From Mesorhizobium huakuii (GTDB taxonomy: Bacteria > Pseudomonadota > Alphaproteobacteria > Rhizobiales > Rhizobiaceae), in NCBI RefSeq assembly GCF_014189455.1, contig NZ_CP050296.1, positions 6,692,001-6,756,000 on the forward strand: 64,000 bases of DNA, read 5' to 3'. The notes below the pieces were generated by a model, which was given only the letters and a program-made list of their open reading frames with translations, ran no database searches and was not told the origin of the DNA. The translations under genes were made by a program, and so were the position numbers. This document shows, piece after piece, positions 28,707-37,621 of this stretch (the first letter of the stretch is position 1; every line of letters starts with the position of its first letter).

Positions 28707-30542
28707 ATGGCAGCGGAAGCGTCGGGCAGCGATCTCATTCAGGTGGTGGCGCTGCTTGCCGCGGGTGTCGTCGCCGTTCCGATCTTCAAACGCATGGGCC
28801 TCGGCTCGATCCTAGGCTATCTCGCCGCCGGCGTGGTGATCGGCCCGTTTGGCCTTCGTATCTTTTCCGAATCAGGGGCCATCCTCCACGTCGCCGAGCT
28901 CGGCGTCGTCATGTTCCTGTTCATCATCGGGCTGGAAATGCAGCCGTCGCGTCTTTGGGGCCTGCGCCGGGAGATTTTCGGGCTCGGCGCGCTGCAGGTC
29001 GGCGTCTGCGCGGTTCTGCTGACCGGTGTCGGTGTGGCCGGAGGCTTTCCAGTCTCGCAATCCTTCGTCGCCGGCGCCGGTTTCGTGCTGACCTCGACGG
29101 CGATCGTCATGCAGCTTCTCGAGGAACGTGGCGAAATCGCCTCGCCGAAGGGCCAGCGCATCGTTTCCATCCTGCTGCTGGAAGATCTGGCCATCGTGCC
29201 GCTGCTGGCCCTGATCGCGTTCCTGGCGCCGGGCGGCGCCGACACCAGCCTGTCGGAAAGGCTGATCGAGGTCGGCATCGGGCTTGCAGCGATCGTCGGA
29301 CTGGTGCTGGCCGGACGCTATCTGCTCAACCCCTTCTTCCGCATCCTGGCGGATGCCCGTGCCCGTGAGGTGATGACGGCCGCGGCGCTTCTGGTGGTGC
29401 TTGGATCGGCGCTCGTCATGCAGCTCAGCGGCCTGTCGATGGCGATGGGCGCGTTCCTGGCCGGCGTTCTTCTGTCCGAATCGACCTTCCGTCATCAGTT
29501 GGAAGCCGACATCGAGCCGTTCCGCGGCATCCTGCTCGGCCTGTTCTTCCTTGCGGTCGGCATGTCGCTCGACCTGCATGTGGTGGTCGCGAACTGGAAG
29601 CTGATCGCCATCTATGTCGTCGCCTACATGGTGATGAAGGCGCTCGGCATCTACATCGTCGCCCGCATCCTCAAAACAGGCCATCGCGAAGCGCTGGAAC
29701 GCGCGGTCTTCATGGCGCAGGGCGGTGAATTCGCCTTCGTCCTCTACTCCGCAGCCGCTGCCGTCGGCATCATCGACGGCCAGGCCAACGCGACGCTGAC
29801 GGCAATCGTCATCATCTCCATGGTGCTGACGCCGCTGGCGATCATCGCCTTGCGCTATGTCACCCCGCGCGACGAGCAGTCGCTCGACGGGGTCGATGTC
29901 GCCGACGGCCTGACCGGCAGTGTGCTGGTCATCGGCTTCGGCCGCTTCGGCCAGATCGCCAGCCAGCCGCTGCTGCTGCGCGGCATCGACGTGTCGATCA
30001 TCGACAACGATGTCGAGATGATCCAGGCGGCCGCCGATTTCGGCTTCAAGGTCTATTATGGCGACGGCACGCGGCTCGACATCCTGCGCGCCGCAGGCGC
30101 GGGCCAGGCGCGCGCCGTGCTGATCTGCGTCGACAAGGCCGATGCCGCCGTTCGCATCGCCGAGCTCATCAAGGCTGAGTTTCCCTTGCTTACCGTGCTG
30201 GCGCGCGCCTTCGATCGCGGCACCGCTCTGCAACTCATCCGCGTCGGCGTCGACTATCAGCTGCGCGAGACCTTCGAATCGGCGCTGGTTTTCGGTGGCT
30301 CGGCGCTGGAATCGCTCGGCGTCGATCCTGAAGACGTCGCCGAGACGATCGAGGACGTCAGGCGCCGCGACACCGACCGTTTCGAAACCCAGCTCGCCGA
30401 AGGCATCCGCGCCGGCCAGCGCTTCCTGCGAGGCAACATCGGCACGCCTATTCCGACACCGCTCTCTACGCCGCGCCGCCCTGGTAAGGCCCTCAATGAA
30501 GAGACGGCCGGCGTTCTGCACAAATCCGAAACGGCCGATTGA
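28707..30542 (+). CDS. KefB-type monovalent cation:proton antiporter (CPA2) with TrkA-N domain
   Basis: A K+/H+ (or Na+/H+) exchanger of the inner membrane, 611 residues. The first ~390 residues form about twelve membrane segments typical of Na_H_Exchanger; then a NAD-binding TrkA-N/RCK domain begins at VLVIGFGRFGQIASQPLL. The Kef acidic pattern is kept at SILLLEDLAIVPLLAL. The tail has no further domain. KefB/C proteins protect cells against electrophiles under glutathione control; I cannot assign the gating ligand. The ATG at 28707 follows AGGGACAAGAGGC. It is divergent from the AraC gene. Confidence 0.85.
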   Translation: MAAEASGSDLIQVVALLAAGVVAVPIFKRMGLGSILGYLAAGVVIGPFGLRIFSESGAILHVAELGVVMFLFIIGLEMQPSRLWGLRREIFGLGALQVGVCAVLLTGVGVAGGFPVSQSFVAGAGFVLTSTAIVMQLLEERGEIASPKGQRIVSILLLEDLAIVPLLALIAFLAPGGADTSLSERLIEVGIGLAAIVGLVLAGRYLLNPFFRILADARAREVMTAAALLVVLGSALVMQLSGLSMAMGAFLAGVLLSESTFRHQLEADIEPFRGILLGLFFLAVGMSLDLHVVVANWKLIAIYVVAYMVMKALGIYIVARILKTGHREALERAVFMAQGGEFAFVLYSAAAAVGIIDGQANATLTAIVIISMVLTPLAIIALRYVTPRDEQSLDGVDVADGLTGSVLVIGFGRFGQIASQPLLLRGIDVSIIDNDVEMIQAAADFGFKVYYGDGTRLDILRAAGAGQARAVLICVDKADAAVRIAELIKAEFPLLTVLARAFDRGTALQLIRVGVDYQLRETFESALVFGGSALESLGVDPEDVAETIEDVRRRDTDRFETQLAEGIRAGQRFLRGNIGTPIPTPLSTPRRPGKALNEETAGVLHKSETAD

Positions 30543-30557
30543 ACGAAGGAACCATGC

Positions 30558-31103
30558 ATGGAATTGGACAGCAGGGCCCTGTCGGTCACCAAATTCTGGC
30601 GTGACGCCGGCGAGGATGCATGGTTCGAGAAGAACGAGGCTTTCGATGCCGCTTTTCGCGACCGCTTTCTCGATCTGCACTATGCCGCCGCGCGGCGCGA
30701 ATGCGACGCCTGGTCGGAGCACGCCGAAGGCTCGCTGGCGCTGATGATCCTGCTCGACCAGTTTCCGCGCAATTGCTTTCGCGGCACCGGCCATATGTGC
30801 GCCACCGACCCGCTGGCGAAGCATTTCGCTCAAAAGGCGGTCACATCAGGGCATGATCTGGCGCTGGAACCGGAACTCCGCGTCTTCCTGTACCTGCCGT
30901 TCGAACATTCGGAAAACCTTGCCGACCAGGACATTTCGGTCGAACTGCACACCGCCAGGGCCGAGTTCAACCTGAAATACGCACTGGAGCATCGCGACAT
31001 CATCCGACGCTTCGGCCGCTTTCCGCACCGCAACAGGATGCTTGGCCGCGAAACGACACCGCAGGAGCAGGCATTTCTCGACGGAGGCGGATTCTCCGGC
31101 TGA
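30558..31103 (+). CDS. DUF924 family protein
   Basis: 181 residues. Typical DUF924 features are WFEKNEAFDAAFRDRFLDLHYAAA, LALMILLDQFPRNCFRGTGHM and FLYLPFEHSENLADQ. It is an all-helical, TPR-like protein of unknown function, widespread in proteobacteria and cytoplasmic (no signal peptide). It begins 15 bases after the antiporter stop and is probably co-transcribed; AAGGA precedes the ATG. The motif with conserved Asp/Arg near QFPRN may bind a ligand, but this is inference. Confidence 0.85.
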   Translation: MELDSRALSVTKFWRDAGEDAWFEKNEAFDAAFRDRFLDLHYAAARRECDAWSEHAEGSLALMILLDQFPRNCFRGTGHMCATDPLAKHFAQKAVTSGHDLALEPELRVFLYLPFEHSENLADQDISVELHTARAEFNLKYALEHRDIIRRFGRFPHRNRMLGRETTPQEQAFLDGGGFSG

Positions 31104-31138
31104 TCGCTATGACGGCCAGCGACCACCTGATAGAGAGC

Positions 31139-31651
31139 TCAGATCAGCCACCAATCCCGGCCGGACCGCAGGCGTTCGATGCCTGATGAGTCGACCGCAG
31201 CCAATCGCTCCGACACGCTTCGCCCACCAACGGCCAGGTTCGGCGCGATCTCGGCCAGCGGCGCCAGTACGAAGGCGCGCTCCAGCATGCGCGGATGCGG
31301 CACTTCCAGCCCGGTCTCATGGATGACGCGGTCACCGAACACCAGAATGTCGATATCGATCAGGCGCGGCCCCCAGCGTTCCTCGCGCACACGCTTCAGC
31401 TTCCGCTCGGCGTCGAGGCAGAGGTCGAGCAGTGCCCGTGGCGACAGCCCCGTCGACAATTCGGCGGCGACGTTGAGGAAATCCGGCTGATCGAGCTTGC
31501 CCCAGGGCGGCGTGCGGTAGAGCGAGGAGACGGCGGCGACGCGCGTGTCCGCATCGGCATCGAGAATGCGCAGCGCCGAGGCCATCGAGGCAGCTGGATC
31601 GCCCAGATTGCCGCCAAGGCTGAGGTAGACGGTGTTACTCGGGCCAGACAA
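31139..31651 (-). CDS. folK: Hydroxymethyldihydropterin pyrophosphokinase FolK
   Basis: Adds pyrophosphate to 6-hydroxymethyl-7,8-dihydropterin, the step just before dihydropteroate synthase. 170 residues: YLSLGGNLGDP at the N-terminus, YRTPPWGKLDQPDFLNVA, and the ATP/Mg site GPRLIDIDILVFGDR followed by VPHPRMLERAFVLAPLAEIAP. It is the last gene of folP-folB-folK; its start overlaps folB by 17 bases, so the two are translationally coupled. Confidence 0.95.
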   Translation of the reverse strand: MSGPSNTVYLSLGGNLGDPAASMASALRILDADADTRVAAVSSLYRTPPWGKLDQPDFLNVAAELSTGLSPRALLDLCLDAERKLKRVREERWGPRLIDIDILVFGDRVIHETGLEVPHPRMLERAFVLAPLAEIAPNLAVGGRSVSERLAAVDSSGIERLRSGRDWWLI

Positions 31652-31994
31652 CGGTCACCTCGACATAATCAAGCACGCCAGGCACCGGCGCGTTCGGCTT
31701 GCGCACGGTGATTTCGGCCCTCCTGATCTGCGGAAACCGCTCCGTCAGCGCCTTTGCCACTTCCATGGCCAGAGCCTCGATCAGGAAGCGCCGTTCGCCG
31801 GTGATGATCTTCTCGATCACCGTGAAGGCTATGCCGTAGTTGACGGTTTCCTCGATGGCGTCGTCGACAAGCGCGCGCCCGGGTTCGACCGACAGCACCG
31901 CGTCTACATAGAAACGCTGGCCGAGCGCCTCCTCCTCGTCGAGCACGCCATGCCGGGCAAAGAAGGCGCAGTTCTTCAGGCGGATGACATACAT
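31635..31994 (-). CDS. folB: Dihydroneopterin aldolase FolB
   Basis: Cleaves dihydroneopterin to hydroxymethyldihydropterin and glycolaldehyde. 119 residues, the standard length. Motifs: CAFFARHGVLDEEEALGQRFYVD (active-site His-Gly), then EETVNYGIAFTVIEKIITG and FLIEALAMEVAKALTERFP (catalytic Lys/Glu region), and the terminal AEITVRKPNAPVPGVLDYVEV. It lies between folP (3-base gap) and folK (17-base overlap). Confidence 0.95.
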   Translation of the reverse strand: MYVIRLKNCAFFARHGVLDEEEALGQRFYVDAVLSVEPGRALVDDAIEETVNYGIAFTVIEKIITGERRFLIEALAMEVAKALTERFPQIRRAEITVRKPNAPVPGVLDYVEVTVVWPE

Positions 31995-31997
31995 GGC

Positions 31998-32849
31998 TCA
32001 GCGTCCCGATGCGGCGGTTTCACGCGCCAGCATAGCATCCGCCACGGCCAGCGCGTCCACGTTGATTGCGACATCATGGACGCGAAACAGATGCGCGCCC
32101 TTGAGCCTGAGAATGACGCTGGTCGCCGCCGTCCCGGCGGCGCGGTCGGACGCATCGCGGCCGGTGACGGTGCCGATGAAGCGTTTTCGCGAGGTGCCGG
32201 CCATCAGCGGAAAGCCGAGCGCATGGAGCTCGGAAAACCGTGCCATCAGGTCGAGATTTTCCTGCGCCGTCTCCTTGGCGAAGCCGAAGCCCGGGTCAAG
32301 CACGATGCGATCGTCCGCAATGCCGTTGCGGCGGGCGATCTCCAGCGATTTTTCCAGGAACGCAAACTGGTCGGCGATCACGTCGGGCAGCTTCTCGCGA
32401 TCCCGCCCAGTATGCATGATGATGAGCCCGGCGCCGGTTTCGGCGGCGACCCGCGCAATATCGGGCTCGCGCTGCAGGCCCCAGACATCGTTGACGATAT
32501 GCGCGCCGGCAGCCACGGCCAGCCGCGCGGTTTCGGCACGATAGGTGTCGACCGAGACCAAAACCTCACTGGCGCTCGCCAGCGCCTCGATCACCGGCAG
32601 GACGCGCGCCTGTTCCTCGCTGGCCGATAGGGTGGCGGCGCCCGGCCTGGTCGATTCTCCGCCGACATCGATGATCTGGGCCCCTTCCCCGATCATGCGG
32701 CGCGCTTGGGTCAGCGCCGCTTCGGGCGCATCGAACAGGCCGCCGTCGGAAAAGCTGTCGGGGGTGACGTTGAGGATGCCGACGACCACGGCCTTGCCGC
32801 CAAGGTCGAGATGGCGTCTATGCGCCAGCTGCCATCGCCTCGCCGTCAT
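31998..32849 (-). CDS. folP: Dihydropteroate synthase FolP
   Basis: Joins hydroxymethyldihydropterin pyrophosphate with p-aminobenzoate; the sulfonamide target. 283 residues. The pterin-binding signature GILNVTPDSFSDGGLF is near residue 24, followed by GAQIIDVGGESTRPGA, ISVDTYRAETARLAV, HIVNDVWGLQ, LDPGFGFAKETAQENL and GTSRKRFIG. It is the first gene of the folate operon. A group of three 15-base direct repeats lies just upstream of the ATG. Confidence 0.96.
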   Translation of the reverse strand: MTARRWQLAHRRHLDLGGKAVVVGILNVTPDSFSDGGLFDAPEAALTQARRMIGEGAQIIDVGGESTRPGAATLSASEEQARVLPVIEALASASEVLVSVDTYRAETARLAVAAGAHIVNDVWGLQREPDIARVAAETGAGLIIMHTGRDREKLPDVIADQFAFLEKSLEIARRNGIADDRIVLDPGFGFAKETAQENLDLMARFSELHALGFPLMAGTSRKRFIGTVTGRDASDRAAGTAATSVILRLKGAHLFRVHDVAINVDALAVADAMLARETAASGR

Positions 32850-32851
32850 TG

Positions 32852-32897
32852 TTCATCAACCATGGGGCTCATCAACCAAGGGCTTATCAACGATGTG
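32852..32897. repeat. Three imperfect 15-16 base direct repeats upstream of folP
   Basis: Units TTCATCAACCATGGGG, CTCATCAACCAAGGG and CTTATCAACGATGTG run head to tail in the 115-base divergent gap between folP and the DUF922 gene. They start two bases before the folP ATG (minus strand), so they lie in its leader or promoter. Function unknown. Confidence 0.5.
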
Positions 32898-32964
32898 TGA
32901 TCCGTAAGGGATCAATTCCGTTGCGTCGGCAACGGCCGTAAAGCAAGGTGGGTAAAGAGGCAAT

Positions 32965-33588
32965 ATGATGAAACGATCCCTGCTTTGCGCGCTGCTGCTT
33001 GCCGTGACCGCCGCCCCGGCGGGCGCGGCCAATCTGGTGAAAACATACAGCTATTTTTCCATTGGCGGCAGCACGCTCGAGGATATCGAGAAGCAGCTCT
33101 CCACACACGGCCCGCAGGTCAAAAGCACGGGCTCGCGCCACCCCGGCGCCACCCAGATGGCCTTCACCACCCGTATCAGCTACGCCAAGCAGGCAGGCTC
33201 CTGCCGGATCGCCGACGCGGTCGTGACCGTCAAGGTCAAGGTGATCCTTCCGGAATGGCGCCGTCCGCGCAAGGCGGACCCGGATGTGCGGGTGTTCTGG
33301 GATACGCTGGCGGCCGACATCAAGCGCCACGAGGAACGCCATGTCGAGATCGCCAAGAACCATGCGCGCGTACTGGAAGACGCGCTGAAGGCGACCTATC
33401 CGCAAAAGGATTGCGGGGCGGCCAAGGCCAAGGCGGCCGAAATCACCGCCGCCATCCTCGCCAGGCACGACCGCGCCCAGGTGCAGTTCGATCGCGTCGA
33501 AAGCGTCAATTTCGAAAGCCGTATCCTGCGGCTGATGCACTATCGCATCCAGCGCATCGAAAACGGCCAGCTGCCGCCACCGGGCTGA
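32965..33588 (+). CDS. DUF922 exported putative Zn-dependent protease
   Basis: 207 residues with a signal peptide (LLCALLLAVTAAPAGAA). The DUF922 domain shows a conserved sequence ending in a HExxH zinc site: HEERH at residues 122-126 within DIKRHEERHVEIAKNHA. The family is a secreted, putative metalloprotease of unknown substrate. Two cysteines (GSCRIADA and KDCGAA) could form a disulfide. It is divergent from folP. Confidence 0.8.
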   Translation: MMKRSLLCALLLAVTAAPAGAANLVKTYSYFSIGGSTLEDIEKQLSTHGPQVKSTGSRHPGATQMAFTTRISYAKQAGSCRIADAVVTVKVKVILPEWRRPRKADPDVRVFWDTLAADIKRHEERHVEIAKNHARVLEDALKATYPQKDCGAAKAKAAEITAAILARHDRAQVQFDRVESVNFESRILRLMHYRIQRIENGQLPPPG

Positions 33589-33649
33589 ATTTCGTCGACG
33601 CCCGCAATGGCGCCGATGCAAGCCAACCGGGCCGAAGCGTAGTGCCAGC

Positions 33650-33665
33650 TTCGAAAATTTTCGAA
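33650..33665. promoter_or_regulatory. Perfect 16-bp palindrome TTCGAAAATTTTCGAA
   Basis: It lies 153 bases before the DHA2 transporter's ATG, in the 229-base gap after the DUF922 gene. It is an unspaced two-fold symmetric site, as expected for a dimeric repressor such as a TetR or MarR protein. No regulator gene adjoins it. GAAC-N7-GAAA overlaps its right end and resembles an alphaproteobacterial LexA box with one mismatch; I give this low weight. Confidence 0.35.
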
Positions 33666-33817
33666 CGGCAGTCGAAATCGACCTATACGAAACGCCATAT
33701 CACGGGTTGGCAGGGCACAACCCTCGAGGAACGGGCACCACGACCGATCGCGCGACGGACACACCAGGCAAGCCCAATCGGTGACCGGACAGCGCGCAAA
33801 GCACATGGACAAAGACT

Positions 33818-35300
33818 ATGGACCAGGCTGCCGACAAGCAGACCATGGCGGCTGCCGCCACACCGCTGACCGAAAGCGAGAAGAACGCCATCATCGGCGG
33901 CGTGCTTTTGTCCATGCTGCTGGCGGCGCTCGACCAGACCATCATCGCGCCGGCCATGCCGACCATCGCGCGTGCGCTCGGCCACGCCGAGTATCTGCCC
34001 TGGATGGTCACCGGCTATCTCCTGACCGGGACCGCCGTGGCACCACTCTACGGCAAGATTTCCGACGTCTATGGTCGTCGCCCGACCGTTTACGCGGCGA
34101 TCCTCATCTTCCTCGTCGGATCGGTGGTGAGCGCCATGGCCCCCAATATGTTCGTGCTGGTGATAGGGCGCGCGATCCAGGGTGCCGGCGGCGGCGGTCT
34201 GTTTGCGCTGGCGCAAACCGTCATCGGTGACCTCGTGCCGCCGCGCGAACGCGCCCGCTATGCCGCCTGGGTCTCCGGCACCTGGGCCGTCGCCAGCATT
34301 GCCGGGCCACTGCTGGGAGGCACCTTCGCGCAACATCTGCACTGGTCGCTGATCTTCTGGATCAACATTCCGCTTGGGCTCCTGGCCATGGCGATCATCA
34401 ACAAGCCGCTGAAGAAGCTGCCGATCGCGGCCAAACATCACCGCATCGACGGATTGGGCGCTGTGCTGCTGGTCATCGCCACCGCACTTCTGCTTCTGGC
34501 GCTCAACTGGGGCGGCAGCACCTATCCGTGGTTTTCGCGCGAAATCCTCGGGCTGGTGGCCTGTTCTGCCATGTTCTGGGTCTTGTTCGCCCTGAGGCTG
34601 CTAAGGGCCGCCGAGCCGTTGATCTCGCTTGAGGTGTTGAGCAACCCCATCGTGCTCGCCGGTGCGCTGTCGATGTTCCTGCTGCAGGCGGCGAATATCG
34701 GCGCTTCGGTCTACCTGCCGGTCTATCTGCAGACCGTCATCGGGCTCTCTGTCAGCGAGATCGGGAATGGCCATGCTCGGCCTTTTGCTCGGCACGGTCG
34801 CCGGTGCCGCTTCCAGCGGCCGCCTTATCCCCCGCTTCGTGCACTACAAGCGTATCGCCATGATCGGCATCACTCTGGCCATTGCCAGCATCGGCGTGCT
34901 CAGTGCCATTGCGGAACACGCCTCGCTGCTCGAGGTCGAGATCCTGACCACCCTGATCGGCTTGGGCGGTGGAACGACATTCCCGGTCGCGACCGTCTCT
35001 GTCCAGAATGCCGTCGACCGAGCCCATCTCGGGGTTGCGACCGGCGTGCTGACCTTCCTGCGGACGCTGGGTGGCGCGCTGGGCGTCGCCCTGCTCGGCG
35101 CCGTCGCGCTCGGCTATGGTCTGCCGCTCTCCGCCGAGGGCTCGCAGACGCATATTCAGCTGACATCAGCGTTGCCGTTCGTGATGATCTTCATCACCGC
35201 CGGCATCACGCTGATGCTGGGGCTTGTCGCAATGATGTTGATGCCGGAAAAGGCGCTGCGTGGCCGCGACGAGGCGGCCGCGCCCGTTCTCGCAGAATAG
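33818..35300 (+). CDS. DHA2-family (EmrB/QacA) MFS exporter, frameshifted
   Basis: A 14-segment multidrug-type transporter. N-terminal motif LDQTIIAPAMPTIARALG (motif D1), GKISDVYGRRPT (motif A) and GAGGGGLFALAQTVIGDLVPPRERAR are clear. After residue ~314 (VGLSVSE) the frame shifts by one base: an extra A at 34760 makes the written frame read IGNGHARP, while the other frame continues the transporter as SGMAMLGLLLGTVAGAASSG and ends at 35300. The rebuilt protein is about 493 residues. Substrate unknown. Confidence 0.85.
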
Positions 35301-35309
35301 AAGCGCTTC

Positions 35310-36407
<1,098 letters not shown>

Positions 36408-36431
36408 TCAAAGAAATTGGAACGTCGGCCG

Positions 36432-36565
36432 AAGGCGTGTTGAGATTCAGGTCAGGCCGAGCCGAAAATGGCTGATACCGAGAACCGGAGCGGAGCGTAT
36501 TTCCGTACGTGAACGCAGGAAGCCTGCCGTTGCAGGCCGGCATCACCTGAATATCAACACGCCTT
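36432..36565. repeat. 134-bp palindromic intergenic element with 21-bp inverted termini
   Basis: The left end (36432-36452, starting AAGGCGTGTTGAGATTC) and right end (36545-36565) are inverted copies with a single mismatch. The interior contains further short palindromic parts. It is AT-moderate and carries no gene. Such elements recur in Mesorhizobium intergenic regions (recalled, not tested). The right end supplies the TAA stop of the ferredoxin gene. Confidence 0.6.
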
Positions 36566-36884
36566 AGCCCTGGCGCTCCGGCACCCGCACCACCAGGCCG
36601 TCGAGCGCGTCGCGCACCTTGATCTGGCAGGACAGCCGCGAGTTCGGCTGGACGTCGTAGGCGAAGTCCAGCATGTCCTCTTCCATCGCCTCCGGCTCGC
36701 CGACTTCCGCTGTCCAAGCCTCATCGACATAGACATGGCAGGTCGCGCAGGCGCAAGCGCCGCCGCACTCCGCCTCGATCCCCGGCACGGCGTGGCGGAT
36801 GGCGTTTTCCATGACCGTCGAGCCGTTTTCGGCATCCACGTCGAAATGAGTGCCGTCATGGGCGATGAAGGTCAGTTTGGTCAT
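36564..36884 (-). CDS. Adrenodoxin-type [2Fe-2S] ferredoxin
   Basis: 106 residues. Cys ligands occur in [16 protein letters not shown] (C-x5-C-x2-C) and LSCQIK, the adrenodoxin / FdxB pattern. It transfers electrons to P450s or iron-sulfur assembly. Both ends look normal, but the stop codon TAA lies within the palindromic element to its 3' side. AGGTGA precedes the ATG. The ferredoxin reductase gene (35310-36341) lies downstream on the same strand, 222 bases away; whether they are partners is untested. Confidence 0.88.
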   Translation of the reverse strand: MTKLTFIAHDGTHFDVDAENGSTVMENAIRHAVPGIEAECGGACACATCHVYVDEAWTAEVGEPEAMEEDMLDFAYDVQPNSRLSCQIKVRDALDGLVVRVPERQG

Positions 36885-36980
36885 TTGTCACCTGAGAGTT
36901 TCCGCCGAGATAATCACTCCCGCAGACAAGTCAACTGCCGCGCGAAAGCGCCGCTCGGTGACGTTTTTCCACAAACCGGG

Positions 36981-37349
36981 TCAGCGATTGATGGCGGCGA
37001 TGAAATCGCGCACTTCGTCGATCAGCTTGCCAAGCCGCTTGAGCGTCTGGCCGTCTTCCGGGCTCCGCTCGATCTCGGTGGCGCAATCGGCGATGGCGAA
37101 GGCGCCGACGCCGCGCGCCGACCCCTTCAAACCATGCGCCAGCAGGAGCCGATCCTTGAGATCGGCATCGACTATTTTGTCGCGTACCGACAACGCCTGC
37201 TGTACAAACAGCGCCAGCACCTCCTGCTCGAGGGCGCGGTCGCCCATCGTCTGCCGGGCAAGGTGTGCCAAATCGACCGGTCGGGACTGTCTGGTTCCCG
37301 ATACGTCGCCCCCGGGCATTGAGAAGGCAATGCCGCTTTCGCCACGCAT
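36981..37349 (-). CDS. Hpt domain protein (histidine phosphotransfer)
   Basis: 122 residues, one Hpt four-helix domain. The phospho-accepting His is in LLLAHGLKGSARGVGAFAIADCATEIE, the HxxKGSA signature. It carries phosphate between hybrid kinases and response regulators. No kinase or regulator adjoins it, so it is an orphan; the cckA and sixA genes in this window offer only loose candidates. GGAG lies nine bases before the ATG. Confidence 0.82.
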   Translation of the reverse strand: MRGESGIAFSMPGGDVSGTRQSRPVDLAHLARQTMGDRALEQEVLALFVQQALSVRDKIVDADLKDRLLLAHGLKGSARGVGAFAIADCATEIERSPEDGQTLKRLGKLIDEVRDFIAAINR

Positions 37350-37621
37350 GAACTCGAACTCCGTTTTCTTCGGTCGCCTGAAAAACTAGGCGAATCCAAT
37401 GGACAACGGGTTAATGAATGGCCGGGAAAAATGTTGCGAAAACGGCGCCCAAATCACGCTTCCGTTAACCTTATATTTAAAGTTTTACGTATCTCGCGGA
37501 ATGCATGTTTTCTTTACCCCCCTGTGTCATTACGATACGAGGGTCCATTTTCAGCCTCCTGCGCGGGGTACGACAAAAGACAATTATAAGCCCGCGGCAG
37601 CTAGTACAGGGTAGCGAAGGC

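Noticed and set aside
32984..33869. Long plus-strand open frame overlapping the DUF922 gene
   Set aside because: It is rich in Arg/Gly/Pro from a GC-rich shadow frame and has no recognisable residues; the DUF922 frame has a signal peptide and HExxH.
34760..34765. Programmed frameshift in the DHA2 exporter
   Set aside because: No slippery sequence or following structure; five other genes in the window carry similar single-base shifts, so sequencing error is simpler.
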